Assembly (NCBI RefSeq): GCF_022878925.1 | Contig: NZ_CP084626.1 | Coordinates: forward strand, 2,108,001-2,172,000 | Direction: 5' to 3' | DNA: 64,000 nt | Source of the DNA: Caballeronia sp. TF1N1 | Lineage (GTDB): Bacteria > Pseudomonadota > Gammaproteobacteria > Burkholderiales > Burkholderiaceae | Shown here: one piece after another, positions 9,792-19,487 of the stretch | Numbering within the stretch: position 1 is the stretch's first letter | Layout: the number at the start of each line of letters is the position of its first letter | Program-made: the position numbers and the translations under genes | Notes under the pieces: model-generated | What the model was told of the DNA's origin: nothing | The model's input: only the letters and a program-made list of their open reading frames with translations | The model's database searches: none

Positions 9792-10562
9792 CTATTCGGA
9801 CTTCGACGCCGTCTTCGCGAGATCTGCGAGCCATGCCTCGTCGGCACGGCTCAACATCCTGCTTTTGCGCGCCCGGTGAATCAGATCGGGCCGCTTCGTG
9901 AATGTGTTGCGTAATGCTTCGCGCCTGCGCCAGGCGTCGATTTCCTTGTGATGGCCGCCGAGCAGCACATCGGGAACGCGCGCGCCTTCGTATTCTTCCG
10001 GACGCGTGTAATGCGGACAATCCAGAAGTACGTCGACGAAACTGTCCTGCACCGCCGATTGCGCGTCATTCAGCACGCCGGGCAACTGGCGCACGACGGC
10101 GTCCATCAACGCCATGGCGGGCAATTCGCCGCCTGACAGCACGAAGTCGCCGAGGCTTATTTCTTCGTCTACTTCACGATCGATCAGACGCTGGTCGATT
10201 GCTTCGTAACGACCGCACAACAGCACGAGGCCCGGCTCGGCGGCCATGCGCATCACGCGTTCGTGATCGAGCTTGGCGCCTTGCGGCGACATCATCACGA
10301 CGCGCGTCGTCGCGATGCTTTGCTCGCGCTGCGCGGCTTTCGCTGCCGCGATCGCGTCTTCTAGCGGACGTGCCAGCATGACCATGCCGGGGCCGCCGCC
10401 GTACGGGCGATCGTCGACGGTGCGGTAATTGTCCGTGGTGAAGTCGCGCGGATTCCACGTACGCAAACCGAACCGCTCCTGCTTCACCGCCCGGCTGGTA
10501 ATGCCCCACTCGGTCAGCGCGCGGAACATTTCGGGAAAGAGCGTTACGACATCGAACTGCAT
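9792..10562 (-). CDS. trmD: tRNA (guanine-37-N1)-methyltransferase
   Basis: A 256-residue SPOUT-class enzyme that methylates G37 of tRNAs reading CNN codons and so prevents +1 frameshifting. It starts [13 protein letters not shown] as in the family. The trefoil-knot SAM-binding elements are [12 protein letters not shown] (114-125) and [13 protein letters not shown] (137-149), and the catalytic region [15 protein letters not shown] spans 174-188. It lies between rimM and rplS in the usual ribosomal operon. Confidence 0.98.
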   Translation of the reverse strand: MQFDVVTLFPEMFRALTEWGITSRAVKQERFGLRTWNPRDFTTDNYRTVDDRPYGGGPGMVMLARPLEDAIAAAKAAQREQSIATTRVVMMSPQGAKLDHERVMRMAAEPGLVLLCGRYEAIDQRLIDREVDEEISLGDFVLSGGELPAMALMDAVVRQLPGVLNDAQSAVQDSFVDVLLDCPHYTRPEEYEGARVPDVLLGGHHKEIDAWRRREALRNTFTKRPDLIHRARKSRMLSRADEAWLADLAKTASKSE

Positions 10563-10598
10563 CGCTCTCTCCGTAACTTGCCGATGACGAGCACCGGG

Positions 10599-11330
10599 TT
10601 AATAGTCGGCGTCCCAGTCGACGATGATGCGTTTCGCCGCCCGATTTACCGTCTTCACATACACACCGACGAACGGAATGAGCCGCTCTTCGGTGACGGA
10701 CTTGCCATCCTTGTCGTTACTCGGATACTCGATCCGCAGAATGGAATGCGCGCCGTTGTCGATCATGTCGGCGACACGGCCAAGCGCCACGCCCGCTTCG
10801 TTTTCGACATCGAGGCCGATCAGATCGACCCAGTAGAACTCGTCTTCGTCGTCGAGCTTCGGGAAGTCGCTGCGAGCGATGTAGACCGCGTGACCCTTCA
10901 GCAACAATGCGGCGTCGCGATCGTCACAGCCTGACAGGCGCGCGACGATGGTATCCGCGTGCACTTTAGACTGAACACAACGCGCGGACTTGAACTCGCG
11001 GCCTTTGACGAGCCACCAGTTCTTCGCGCCAAGCAGCGCGTCGCCGCCCAGCTTGCTGTTGGCGTGCGGAACGATCTTGATCCAGCCCTTCAGACCGTAG
11101 GCATCGGCGATAAAACCGATTTCCACCGCGTCTTCCGGAAGACCATCTACCGACTCGACCGCCGCCGATGCTTCCTGCGACCTGCCTTCGCCCGAAGCGT
11201 CCGCCGTCACGCGACGCGCGCCGGGTTTCCGGACGAACGCGCCAAACGTGCTGGCATTTTCTTCTTGCTTCGGCTTCGGCCGACTGACATTGCCAGCGAC
11301 GTTGCCGGATTCGGAATCACGCGCGGGCAT
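10599..11330 (-). CDS. rimM: 16S rRNA processing protein RimM
   Basis: A 243-residue 30S maturation factor that binds S19. The conserved RimM start ([18 protein letters not shown]) begins only at residue 69, so there is a ~65-residue polar N-terminal extension that E. coli RimM lacks; extended forms are common in this family of bacteria. A later start inside the extension cannot be excluded. The PRC-barrel C-terminal half includes [16 protein letters not shown] and [19 protein letters not shown]. Confidence 0.94.
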   Translation of the reverse strand: MPARDSESGNVAGNVSRPKPKQEENASTFGAFVRKPGARRVTADASGEGRSQEASAAVESVDGLPEDAVEIGFIADAYGLKGWIKIVPHANSKLGGDALLGAKNWWLVKGREFKSARCVQSKVHADTIVARLSGCDDRDAALLLKGHAVYIARSDFPKLDDEDEFYWVDLIGLDVENEAGVALGRVADMIDNGAHSILRIEYPSNDKDGKSVTEERLIPFVGVYVKTVNRAAKRIIVDWDADY

Positions 11331-11392
11331 CAGCAGACCTTGAAGCGGAATACCTTGAACGACTGAACTTCAGTCGACAAACTAACCAGCAC

Positions 11393-11647
11393 TTAAGCAG
11401 CCGGTTGAGCTTGCTGAGCTTGCTTGACCAGACGCTCGACGGTCGGCGACAGTTGCGCGCCAACGCCTTGCCAGTAGGTCAGACGATCTTGAGCGATTCG
11501 CAGCGATTCGCCCTTGGTCGCGACCGGGTTGTAGAAACCAACGCGCTCGATGAAGCGGCCGTCACGGCGGCTACGCGAATCGGTTGCGACGATGTTGTAA
11601 AACGGGCGCTTCTTCGAGCCGCCACGAGCCAAGCGGATGATGACCAT
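11393..11647 (-). CDS. rpsP: 30S ribosomal protein S16
   Basis: 84 residues starting [20 protein letters not shown], the conserved N-terminus of bS16, with [14 protein letters not shown] in the middle. First gene of the rpsP-rimM-trmD-rplS operon; its promoter is visible upstream. Confidence 0.98.
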   Translation of the reverse strand: MVIIRLARGGSKKRPFYNIVATDSRSRRDGRFIERVGFYNPVATKGESLRIAQDRLTYWQGVGAQLSPTVERLVKQAQQAQPAA

Positions 11648-11692
11648 GCTGAAATCCTTGAAAACCGGGGTTCGGAACTACCAGAACACGCG

Positions 11693-11720
11693 ATTATAGC
11701 GGAAACCGACGCTCCAACAA
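11693..11720 (-). promoter_or_regulatory. sigma-70 promoter of rpsP
   Basis: On the minus strand TTGTTG (complement of 11715-11720) and a perfect TATAAT (complement of 11693-11698) are separated by 16 bases. The leader to the rpsP ATG is about 40 bases. This is one of the clearest promoters in the window. Confidence 0.8.
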
Positions 11721-11942
11721 ACACTTAACGTGATTATTGCGCGCAGTTCGGGTTTGGAACGCTTAAAACGGCGCGCCACAAGGACAAAAGCCCCGCAGCG
11801 GCCAGTGCGGCATTGTGCCAGTGTGTGACCGCCGAAGCGAGCAGCGTAAGATGTCGGATTCTCGCCTGGCGCAATCAGAGCAATCCGCGATAAGACGGCG
11901 CGCGCGCCACTATTTTCACCACCGATACCACCGCTTTCGCTG

Positions 11943-12446
11943 ATGACTTCTTCGTCCGTCGCTACCGAGACCGGCCCGAAACCGGCCGGCAACCAGAATT
12001 GCCCGTATTTCCGCTCGAAGACGCTCACGGCGGCGCTCGCGTTTTTCTTTGGCAGTATTGGACTGCACCGTTTCTATCTGTATGGAATGCGCGACAAATG
12101 GGGCTGGGCGCATATCGTCGGCATCGTGTTGGGCGCGGTGGGTTATCTGTTGCTCGCGGCGACGGAGCGGACTTCGATTCTGGGCTGGGTGCTGGCGTTT
12201 CCCGGCGCGGTATCGCTGCTGGCGGCGTTTCTTTCCGCGATCGTCTATGGTCTTCGACCCGACGCCAAGTGGGACGCGCAATTCAACGCGCATACCAACC
12301 GGCAAAGCGATTCGGGCTGGACGGTCATCTTCATCGTCATTTTTTCATTGCTGTTCGGCGCGTTCTTGCTGATGACCGGCCTCGCGCTGACGTTCCAGAC
12401 TTATTTCGAAAGCCAGGTGGAAGCTGCGAAGACACTGTCGCAGTAG
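11943..12446 (+). CDS. TM2-domain membrane protein
   Basis: A 167-residue protein of unknown function. The TM2 pattern is seen at about 27-73: a first helix ending FFGSIGLHRFYLYG (here HRF replaces the common DRF) followed by a second helix. Two more hydrophobic segments lie at about 83-103 and 126-150, making it longer than minimal TM2 proteins. It has no operon partner, being divergent from the rpsP operon across ~295 bp and convergent with the radical SAM gene. Confidence 0.75.
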   Translation: MTSSSVATETGPKPAGNQNCPYFRSKTLTAALAFFFGSIGLHRFYLYGMRDKWGWAHIVGIVLGAVGYLLLAATERTSILGWVLAFPGAVSLLAAFLSAIVYGLRPDAKWDAQFNAHTNRQSDSGWTVIFIVIFSLLFGAFLLMTGLALTFQTYFESQVEAAKTLSQ

Positions 12447-12469
12447 GCGATAGACGACGAGTGCAGGCG

Positions 12470-13597
12470 TTAGAACAAGTCGAGCTGGCCTTTGTCTGGC
12501 ACCGGTTTGACGAACGCGGGTGGCTTGAAGTCCGACATGTCGAGAATGCCGCGCTGCCGGGCGTTCAATCCCAGACGCTTGGTTGCTTGTTGAAAGCGCT
12601 GCTTCAGCATGTCCGCCCATAATCCTTCGCCCTTCATGCGTTTGGCAAAGTCCGCGTCGTAGTCCTTGCCGCCGCGCATGTCGCGTACGCGGCTCATCAC
12701 GCGGTCGGCGCGATCGGGAAAATGCGCCGCGAGCCAATCCTTGAAAAGCGGCGCCACTTCCCATGGCAGGCGCAACACGATGTAGCTGGCGGTCTTCGCG
12801 CCCGCTTCCGCACACGCTTCGAGCACCCGCTCCAGATCCGGCTCCGTGACGAACGGAATAACCGGCGCGATACTCACGCCCACCGGAATGCCCGCCTCGG
12901 CGAGCGTGCGGATCGTGCGCAGACGCCGCGCGGGGGTGGCCGCGCGCGGTTCGAGCGTGCGGGCGATGTCTGCATCGAGCGTAGTCACGGTGATGGCCGC
13001 CATGACCTGCCCGCGCTCCGCCATGGGCGCCAGCAAATCGATATCGCGTTCGATCAGCGACGACTTCGTGATCGCCGCGAACGGATGACCGCAATCGTGC
13101 AGCACCTGAATGACGCTGCGCGTGATCTTGAGATCGCGCTCGACGGGCTGATAGGCGTCCGTATTCACGCCGAGCGCAATGGATTCCGGCTCGTACTTCG
13201 GCTTTCCGATCTCGCGCCTGAGAAGTTCGGCGGCGTTGACCTTGGCGTAAATGCGGCTTTCGAAATCGAGTCCCGGCGACAGGCCAAGATAACTATGCGT
13301 CGGACGCGCGAAGCAGTAGATACAGCCGTGTTCGCACCCGCGATACGGATTGAGCGACACGCTAAACGGTATGTCGGGCGAATTGTTGTGCGTCAGAATG
13401 CTCTTTGCGCGTTCTTCGAACACCTGTGTGCGAAGCGGCGGCGCGCCCTCGTCGTCACCGTCCGTTTCGTGTAGCCAGCCGTCGTCCACGCGTTCGCGCG
13501 CGTCTTTCTCGTAGCGTCCCTGCATGTTCGTCACCGCGCCGCGCCCTTTCAGCGGCGCGGGCGGCGCGACAGGAAATTCACGGTCGGGTGTCGGCAT
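12470..13597 (-). CDS. PA0069-family radical SAM protein
   Basis: A 375-residue radical S-adenosylmethionine protein. The iron-sulphur motif CxxxCxxC (Cys88, Cys92, Cys95) sits in NPYRGCEHGCIYCFARP, and the arrangement resembles spore photoproduct lyase relatives. The start chosen (ATG complementary to 13595-13597, MPTPDREFPV) lies 26 bases from a near-perfect LexA box, implying DNA-damage induction. The reaction is unknown; a DNA repair role is an inference from regulation and family. The ORF extends 11 codons further upstream, but that would run toward the operator. Confidence 0.85.
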   Translation of the reverse strand: MPTPDREFPVAPPAPLKGRGAVTNMQGRYEKDARERVDDGWLHETDGDDEGAPPLRTQVFEERAKSILTHNNSPDIPFSVSLNPYRGCEHGCIYCFARPTHSYLGLSPGLDFESRIYAKVNAAELLRREIGKPKYEPESIALGVNTDAYQPVERDLKITRSVIQVLHDCGHPFAAITKSSLIERDIDLLAPMAERGQVMAAITVTTLDADIARTLEPRAATPARRLRTIRTLAEAGIPVGVSIAPVIPFVTEPDLERVLEACAEAGAKTASYIVLRLPWEVAPLFKDWLAAHFPDRADRVMSRVRDMRGGKDYDADFAKRMKGEGLWADMLKQRFQQATKRLGLNARQRGILDMSDFKPPAFVKPVPDKGQLDLF

Positions 13598-13620
13598 TAC
13601 GATGAGCGCAGCAGAAAATG

Positions 13621-13640
13621 TACTGTACAAATATACAGTA
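13621..13640 (-). promoter_or_regulatory. LexA (SOS) box
   Basis: CTGT-N8-ACAG (13623-13638) with an AT-only centre except one C, flanked symmetrically by TA on both sides, matches the LexA consensus of gamma- and beta-proteobacteria. It stands just upstream of the radical SAM gene start; the Lrp gene on the other side is transcribed away with its 3' end here, so the target is the radical SAM gene. Confidence 0.85.
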
Positions 13641-13665
13641 TCGACACGTCATCGCAAGCAGAAAA

Positions 13666-14154
13666 TCACACGTCCACCGGGATCATCAGCGTTTCCTTGA
13701 TTTCCTCCATTACCACATAACTTTTCGACTGCACCGCGCCCGGCAGTTGCAGAAGGATGTCGCCAAGAAGCTTGCGGTAGTCGGCCATTTCGCCGATCCG
13801 CGCCTTGATCAGATAGTCGAAATCGCCGGAAACGAGGTGGCATTCGAGCACTTCCGGAATGCGCTGCACCTCGCGGCGAAACTGCTCGAACATATTGCCG
13901 CTCTTGTGATCCAGCGTGATCTCGACGAACACTAGCAGCGCCGCGCCGAGTTGAGCCGGATTAACACGCGCGTAATAGCCCGTGATCACGGCGTCCCGTT
14001 CCATGCGCTTCACCCTTTCGATACAAGGCGTGACGGACAGCCCGACGCGCTCCGCAAGGTCCTTCATCGCGATGCGGCCATCCGCTTGAAGAATGTTCAG
14101 GATCTTGTGATCGAGCTTATCGAGCGCGCGCACCGGATTTCGCTGTGTTCTCAT
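13666..14154 (-). CDS. Lrp/AsnC family regulator, probable regulator of dadA
   Basis: A 162-residue Lrp/AsnC regulator. The winged-helix part is residues ~10-70 (LDKLDHKILNILQADGRIAMKDLAERVGLSVT region) and the ligand-binding RAM domain ~75-155 (FVEITLDHKSGNMFEQF, LVSGDFDYLIKARI). It is divergently oriented to dadA across 152 bp, the arrangement of DadR-type regulators that switch on alanine catabolism with L-alanine. That target is inferred from position. Confidence 0.88.
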   Translation of the reverse strand: MRTQRNPVRALDKLDHKILNILQADGRIAMKDLAERVGLSVTPCIERVKRMERDAVITGYYARVNPAQLGAALLVFVEITLDHKSGNMFEQFRREVQRIPEVLECHLVSGDFDYLIKARIGEMADYRKLLGDILLQLPGAVQSKSYVVMEEIKETLMIPVDV

Positions 14155-14193
14155 GCGTTTTTTCCTGAAAATCCGCCAAATACATTAACTAAA

Positions 14194-14213
14194 ACTATAT
14201 CGACATCAATAGT
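14194..14213. promoter_or_regulatory. candidate regulator site between lrp-type gene and dadA
   Basis: ACTAT (14194-14198) and ATAGT (14209-14213) form a short inverted repeat inside the AT-rich middle of the divergent intergenic region. Lrp-type sites are degenerate, so this is only a candidate. Confidence 0.3.
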
Positions 14214-14306
14214 ATAGGCGATAACACTACACAAACTTCCGTCCGCGGCTCAGTTCCACTTCTTGCGCGCAAACGGGCAGTTTCATCGAATCCTGATGGA
14301 GAACTC

Positions 14307-15593
14307 ATGCGTATCGTTATTCTCGGAAGCGGCGTCGTCGGCGTAACCAGTGCTTACTATCTGGCGCGGGCGGGTCACGAAGTCACGGTCATCGACCGCG
14401 AAGCCGGCCCCGCGCTCGAAACGAGTTTCGCCAACGCCGGGCAAATTTCGCCGGGCTACGCGTCGCCGTGGGCCGCGCCGGGCGTGCCGCTCAAGGCCGT
14501 CAAATGGATGTTCGAGAAGCACGCGCCGCTTGCCATCCGTCTCGATGGCACGATGACTCAGCTTCAATGGATGTGGCAAATGCTGCGTAACTGCACGCAA
14601 GATCGCTACATGGTCAACAAGGGCCGCATGGTGCGCCTCGCCGAATACAGCCGCGATTGCCTGCAAGCCTTGCGCGCGGATACAGACATTCACTACGAAG
14701 GCCGCACCGGCGGCACGCTGCAACTCTTCCGCACGCAGGCGCAACTGGACGGCGCGGCGAAGGACATCGCGGTGTTGAAAGACGCGAACGTTCCGTTCGA
14801 ATTGCTCTCATTGGCCGAACTCGCGAAGGCAGAACCGGCGCTGGCAGCGGTATCGCACAAACTGACGGGCGGCTTGCGCCTGCCGAACGACGAAACCGGC
14901 GATTGCCAGATGTTCACCACGCGCCTCGCCGCCATGGCCGAAGCGTTGGGCGTCAAGTTCCGCTACAACACGCCAATCGACGCACTTGCCATGAGCCAGG
15001 GCCGGATTGCCGGCGTGCAATGCGGCAAGGAACTGGTGACAGGTGACTCCTACGTCGTCGCGCTCGGTTCATATTCGCCTAAGTTGCTCGGCGATCTCGT
15101 CAAGATTCCGGTTTATCCGCTCAAGGGTTATTCGCTCACCGCGCCCATTGTCGATGCGGCCCGCGCGCCTGTTTCGACCGTGCTCGACGAGACGTACAAG
15201 ATCGCGATCACGCGTTTCGACGACCGCATTCGCGTGGGCGGCATGGCGGAGATCGTCGGCTACGACAAGTCGTTGAAGCAGGCGCGCCGCGAGACGCTGG
15301 AAATGTGCGTGAACGACCTGTTCCCCGGCGGTGGCGATACGGCCAGCGCCAAGTTCTGGACTGGCCTGCGCCCGATGACGCCGGACGGCACGCCGATCGT
15401 TGGCCGCACGCCGGTGCCGAATCTGTATCTGAATACCGGACACGGCACGCTCGGCTGGACGATGTCGTGCGGCTCCGGCCAGTTGCTCGCCGACCTGATG
15501 TCCGGCAAGCAACCCGCGATTCGGGCCGACGATTTGTCGGTGCATCGTTATATGGGCGAAGTCGGTGTGAAGACGCGTCCCGCTTATGCTTGA
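14307..15593 (+). CDS. dadA: D-amino acid dehydrogenase small subunit
   Basis: A 428-residue FAD enzyme that oxidises D-alanine and other D-amino acids to 2-oxo acids at the inner membrane, passing electrons to the respiratory chain. The Rossmann motif [26 protein letters not shown] starts at residue 4, with the DadA-typical [22 protein letters not shown] block following. The C-terminal [22 protein letters not shown] is the second FAD-contacting region. A GGAG precedes the ATG. No alanine racemase gene is adjacent. Confidence 0.96.
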   Translation: MRIVILGSGVVGVTSAYYLARAGHEVTVIDREAGPALETSFANAGQISPGYASPWAAPGVPLKAVKWMFEKHAPLAIRLDGTMTQLQWMWQMLRNCTQDRYMVNKGRMVRLAEYSRDCLQALRADTDIHYEGRTGGTLQLFRTQAQLDGAAKDIAVLKDANVPFELLSLAELAKAEPALAAVSHKLTGGLRLPNDETGDCQMFTTRLAAMAEALGVKFRYNTPIDALAMSQGRIAGVQCGKELVTGDSYVVALGSYSPKLLGDLVKIPVYPLKGYSLTAPIVDAARAPVSTVLDETYKIAITRFDDRIRVGGMAEIVGYDKSLKQARRETLEMCVNDLFPGGGDTASAKFWTGLRPMTPDGTPIVGRTPVPNLYLNTGHGTLGWTMSCGSGQLLADLMSGKQPAIRADDLSVHRYMGEVGVKTRPAYA

Positions 15594-15613
15594 GAAGGCG
15601 ATCACGCACGAAG

Positions 15614-15647
15614 AAAACCCCACGTTGCGAACGACGTGGGGTTTTTT
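15614..15647. terminator. bidirectional terminator between dadA and acyl-CoA dehydrogenase gene
   Basis: AAAACCCCACGT (15614-15625) pairs with ACGTGGGGTTTT (15634-15645), with six Ts on the plus side and four Ts on the minus side. It can serve both convergent genes. Confidence 0.88.
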
Positions 15648-15692
15648 CATGCGCGGGCGTCGGCTCGCGTTCGATGAGCTTCGGCGCTCACA

Positions 15693-17483
15693 TCAAAACT
15701 GATCCTCGCTCAACGCGAGCACGCCTTCGCTCCCATTCGCGCTGACAATCGATGCCTCGATGCCCGGCGCCTGCGACAGAATGTGTTCCGCGTAAAACTG
15801 AGCCGTCGCGATTTTCGCCGAATAAAAGCGCTCGTCCTCGCCGCGCTTTTTTTGCGCGGTGAGCATCGCGCGCGCCATCTGCCAGCCGCACAGCACGATT
15901 CCCGCGAGCCGCAAATACGGCACGCTGCCCGCGAACACCGCGTTCGGATCGCTCCTGAACTTCGCGACGATAAACTCGACCGAGCGCGCGAGCGACAAGC
16001 TCCCCGCGCTCAAGTGCCGATGCATCGACATGAACGCCTGGCCCTCCGTATCCGCAAGAGCAGCGATGGTCTGATCGATCTGCGCGAGCAACGCCTGCGC
16101 CGTCGCGCCGCCGTCGCGCACTGTCTTGCGGCCGATCAGGTCGTTGGCCTGAATGGCCGTCGTGCCTTCGTAAATCGGCAGAATGCGTGCATCGCGATAA
16201 TGCTGCGCGGCGCCCGTTTCCTCGATGAATCCCATGCCGCCATGCACCTGCACGCCGAGGCTCGCCACGTCCACCGACATCTCCGTGCTGAATCCCTTGA
16301 TGATCGGCACGAGATATTCGTAGATCGACTGATGGCTCTTGCGCGTTTTTTCATCGGGATGACCATGCGCGAGATCGCGGTGCGACGCGGCGACATACGC
16401 CAGCGCGCGGGCGCCTTCGGTATAAGCGCGCATGGTGAAGAGCATGCGGCGCACGTCGGGATGATGAATGATGGTCACTGGCTCTTTCGATGAGCCATCG
16501 ACCGGACGGCTTTGCACGCGGTCCTTCGCATACGCGACCGCCTGCTGATACGCCCGCTCCGCAACCGCGATGCCCTGCATGCCAACGGCAAAACGCGCGG
16601 CGTTCATCATGATGAACATGTATTCGAGCCCGCGATTCTCTTCGCCGATCAGATGCCCGACCGCGCCGCCGTGATCGCCGAATTGCAGCACGGCCGTGGG
16701 ACTCGCCTTGATGCCGAGCTTGTGCTCGATCGACACGCAATGCACGTCGTTGCGCGCGCCGGTCGAGCCGTCCTCGTTGACGAGGAACTTCGGCACGATG
16801 AATAGCGAGATGCCCTTCACGCCTTCGGGCGCGTCAGGCGTGCGCGCCAATACGAGATGGACGATGTTCTTCGCCATGTCGTGCTCGCCGTAGGTGATGA
16901 AAATCTTCGTGCCGAACAGCTTGAAGGAACCGTCGCCCTGCGGCTCGGCGCGCGTGCGTACCAGCGCGAGATCGGAGCCGGCTTGCGGCTCGGTGAGGTT
17001 CATCGTGCCGGTCCATTCTCCGGAAATGAACTTCGGCAGATAGCGGGCTTTTTGTGCGTCGTTGCCTGCGGTGAGCAGCGCTTCGATTGCGCCATCGGTC
17101 AGCAAGGGACACAGCGCGAACGAAAGGCTCGCGGAGTTGAGCATCTCGATGCACGGCGTGGCGATGAGCTTCGGCAGGTTCTGTCCGCCGAACTCCTCGG
17201 GATGCACGACGCCTTGCCAGCCGCCCTCGCCGAATTGACAGAACGCTTCCTTGAAACCGGGCGTGGTCGTGACTTCGCCATTTGCCCACGCGCTCGGATT
17301 GCGGTCGCCTTCGACGTTGAGCGGCGCGACGACCTCGCCGCAAAAGCGCGCGGCTTCATCGACGACGGCTTGCGCGGTATCGAAGCTGCCGTCTTCGTGA
17401 CCTGGCAACGCGGCGATGCCGTCGATACCGGCCAGTTCCTTGATGACGAACAGCATGTCCTTGACGGGGGCGTGATAGCTCAT
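15693..17483 (-). CDS. acyl-CoA dehydrogenase (long form)
   Basis: A 596-residue FAD acyl-CoA dehydrogenase, longer than the ~380-residue classic enzymes, as in the AidB/DmdC-like branch with an extra C-terminal domain. Visible elements are MNLTEPQAGSDLALVRT (FAD/substrate region), FITYGEHD, and VQVHGGMGFIEETGAAQHYRDARILPIYEGTTAIQ in parts, the conserved C-terminal core. The start is the ATG complementary to 17481-17483, preceded by a strong GAGGAGA ribosome site. It follows etfA in the same direction, so electrons probably pass to that ETF. Substrate chain length is unknown. Confidence 0.9.
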   Translation of the reverse strand: MSYHAPVKDMLFVIKELAGIDGIAALPGHEDGSFDTAQAVVDEAARFCGEVVAPLNVEGDRNPSAWANGEVTTTPGFKEAFCQFGEGGWQGVVHPEEFGGQNLPKLIATPCIEMLNSASLSFALCPLLTDGAIEALLTAGNDAQKARYLPKFISGEWTGTMNLTEPQAGSDLALVRTRAEPQGDGSFKLFGTKIFITYGEHDMAKNIVHLVLARTPDAPEGVKGISLFIVPKFLVNEDGSTGARNDVHCVSIEHKLGIKASPTAVLQFGDHGGAVGHLIGEENRGLEYMFIMMNAARFAVGMQGIAVAERAYQQAVAYAKDRVQSRPVDGSSKEPVTIIHHPDVRRMLFTMRAYTEGARALAYVAASHRDLAHGHPDEKTRKSHQSIYEYLVPIIKGFSTEMSVDVASLGVQVHGGMGFIEETGAAQHYRDARILPIYEGTTAIQANDLIGRKTVRDGGATAQALLAQIDQTIAALADTEGQAFMSMHRHLSAGSLSLARSVEFIVAKFRSDPNAVFAGSVPYLRLAGIVLCGWQMARAMLTAQKKRGEDERFYSAKIATAQFYAEHILSQAPGIEASIVSANGSEGVLALSEDQF

Positions 17484-17511
17484 CGTTCTTGTCTCCTCAT
17501 TCATCCGATAC

Positions 17512-17541
17512 AAAAAGGGCGCAACGAATGTCGCGCCCTTT
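17512..17541 (-). terminator. terminator-like hairpin after etfA
   Basis: GGGCGC (17517-17522) pairs with GCGCCC (17533-17538), extended by A-T pairs, and on the minus strand five Ts follow. It sits between the etfA stop (17570) and the dehydrogenase start, so the dehydrogenase may be partly uncoupled from etfBA. Confidence 0.65.
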
Positions 17542-17569
17542 CGGTTCTAAGTCGGCGAGCGACGCGTGC

Positions 17570-18504
17570 TCAGCCGATTTCCTTCACCAGTTCCGGCACG
17601 AGCGAAAAGAGGTCGCCGACGACGCCGTAATCCGCGACGCTGAAAATAGGCGCTTCCGGATCTTTGTTGATGGCGACGATGACCTTGCTGTCCTTCATCC
17701 CGGCCAGATGCTGAATGGCGCCCGAAATACCAACGGCCACGTACAACTGCGGCGCGACGATCTTGCCCGTCTGACCCACTTGATAGTCGTTCGGCACATA
17801 ACCGGCATCGACCGCCGCGCGCGATGCGCCCATTGCCGCGCCAAGCTTGTCGGCCAACGGTTCGAGCACCTTCGTGTAGTTCTCGCCGCTGCCGAGACCA
17901 CGTCCACCCGACACGATGATCGAAGCCGAAGTCAGTTCCGGCCGATCCAGCTTCGTGACTTCGCGGCTGACGAATGACGAGATGCCAGCGTCGGCTGCCG
18001 CTTCGATCTTCTCGATCGATGCACTGCCGCCTTCCGCCGCCACCGGATCGAAGCCCGTTGCACGCACCGTGATGACCTTGATCGGATCGCTCGATTGCAC
18101 CGTCGCGATAGCGTTGCCCGCGTAGATTGGACGCTCGAAGGTATCGGCGCTGTCGACGGCGGTGATGTCGCTGATCTGTGCGACGTCCAGATGCGCCGCG
18201 ATACGCGGCGCGATGTTCTGCCATAGGCGGTCGCGGGCGCAAGGATGTGCGAATAGTCCTTTGCGATATTCAGCACCGTGCCCTCGACGTTCTCGGCCAG
18301 ACCTTCGGCGAGTTGAGGCGCATCCGCAAGCAGCACTTTAGATACGCCTGCGATCTTGGCTGCCGCATCGGCCGCGCCCTGCGCGTTCGCACCCGCGACC
18401 AGCACATGGATATCGCCACCGATTTTTGCCGCCGCCGCTACCGTGTTCAACGTCGCGGCCTTGATGGACGCGTTGTCGTGTTCCGCAATTACCAGAATCG
18501 TCAT
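17570..18504 (-). pseudogene. etfA: electron transfer flavoprotein alpha subunit, interrupted by a one-base frameshift
   Basis: The product would be the FAD-carrying subunit of ETF, which takes electrons from acyl-CoA dehydrogenases to the quinone pool. The reading frame from the ATG at 18504 is normal ([15 protein letters not shown]...) as far as ATAYG at residue 95. The family continuation ([13 protein letters not shown]...) then appears in another frame and runs intact to the stop at 17570, with the FAD region [15 protein letters not shown] and [16 protein letters not shown]. Restoring one A after the Gly codon (plus-strand T near 18218-18220) would give a normal 311-residue protein. No slippery heptamer is present. 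Either the gene is inactivated or the base is a sequencing error. Confidence 0.9.
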
Positions 18505-19253
18505 CAGATCACCTTCGCTTCGTTCTGCAACTTCCCGACCAGCGTCTTGACATCGGGCACCACCACACCCGCCGAACGCTTAGGCGGCTCGACGACCTTC
18601 AGCGTCTTCAGTCGCGGCGCGACATCCACGCCGAGGTCGGCCGGCTTCACGACCGTCAGCGGCTTCTTCTTTGCCTTCATGATGTTGGGCAGCGTCACAT
18701 AACGCGGCTCGTTCAGGCGCAGGTCGGTGGTGATGACAGCGGGCAGCTTCAACGACAGCGTTTCCGCGCCGCCGTCGACTTCGCGCGACACGGTGGCTTT
18801 GCCGTCAGCCACGACGACCTTCGATGCAAACGTCGCTTGCGGCAAGCCTGCCAGCGCGGCGAGCATCTGGCCGGTCTGATTCGAGTCGTCGTCGATTGCT
18901 TGTTTGCCGAGGATGACGAGTTCGGGCTTTTCTTGATCGACCAACGCCTTGAGCAGTTTGGCGACGGCAAGCGGCTGCAACTCATCCGCGGACTCGACGA
19001 GAATGGCGCGATCCGCGCCGATTGCAAGCGCCGTGCGCAGCGTTTCCTGGCATTGCGTGACGCCGCACGACACGGCGATCACTTCGGTTGCCACGCCCGC
19101 TTCCTTCAAACGCACCGCCTCTTCCACGGCGATCTCGTCGAACGGGTTCATGGACATCTTCACGTTGGCGATATCGACACCCGTGTTGTCCGACTTCACC
19201 CGGACCTTCACGTTGTAGTCGACCACGCGCTTGACTGGCACCAGAATTTTCAT
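18504..19253 (-). CDS. etfB: electron transfer flavoprotein beta subunit
   Basis: A 249-residue subunit that binds AMP and forms the ETF heterodimer with EtfA. It begins [19 protein letters not shown], and the ETF-beta signature lies in [39 protein letters not shown] (in part). ATG at 19253 is chosen over an in-frame ATG two codons upstream because it matches the family start. The stop overlaps the etfA start by one base (ATGA), so the pair is translationally coupled. Confidence 0.96.
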   Translation of the reverse strand: MKILVPVKRVVDYNVKVRVKSDNTGVDIANVKMSMNPFDEIAVEEAVRLKEAGVATEVIAVSCGVTQCQETLRTALAIGADRAILVESADELQPLAVAKLLKALVDQEKPELVILGKQAIDDDSNQTGQMLAALAGLPQATFASKVVVADGKATVSREVDGGAETLSLKLPAVITTDLRLNEPRYVTLPNIMKAKKKPLTVVKPADLGVDVAPRLKTLKVVEPPKRSAGVVVPDVKTLVGKLQNEAKVI

Positions 19254-19425
19254 CCACACGCTCCAAAAGGGTCTCTCCGCGCTGGCGGAGGAAGCTTGTT
19301 CTTCCGATTCCTTGCGGATTCGGCGATCGATTGAGTCAACCCAGCCTCACATTATACGAGCGCTGCGTGTGCGCTTCCCCCGCCGAAACGGGTGGGCGAG
19401 GCGACGCACGATCGGCATACGCCGA

Positions 19426-19445
19426 ATAATATCGAACGACCGTTC
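19426..19445 (-). promoter_or_regulatory. etfB promoter -10 with TetR-type palindrome
   Basis: GAACG-AC-CGTTC (19434-19445) is a perfect 5-bp inverted repeat with a 2-bp spacer, directly next to a minus-strand TATTAT (complement of 19426-19431) that could be a -10 box for etfBA. This geometry is typical of TetR-family operators. Control by an acyl-CoA-responsive TetR regulator is an inference; no such regulator gene is in this window. Confidence 0.5.
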
Positions 19446-19487
19446 TATTAACTATCCCAAAAAACCCGCAGTCCGCTTTTCGCTGGA

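Noticed and set aside
17570..18100. A separate 176-residue gene within etfA
   Set aside because: It is the C-terminal FAD domain of EtfA, separated from the N-terminal part only by the one-base frameshift.
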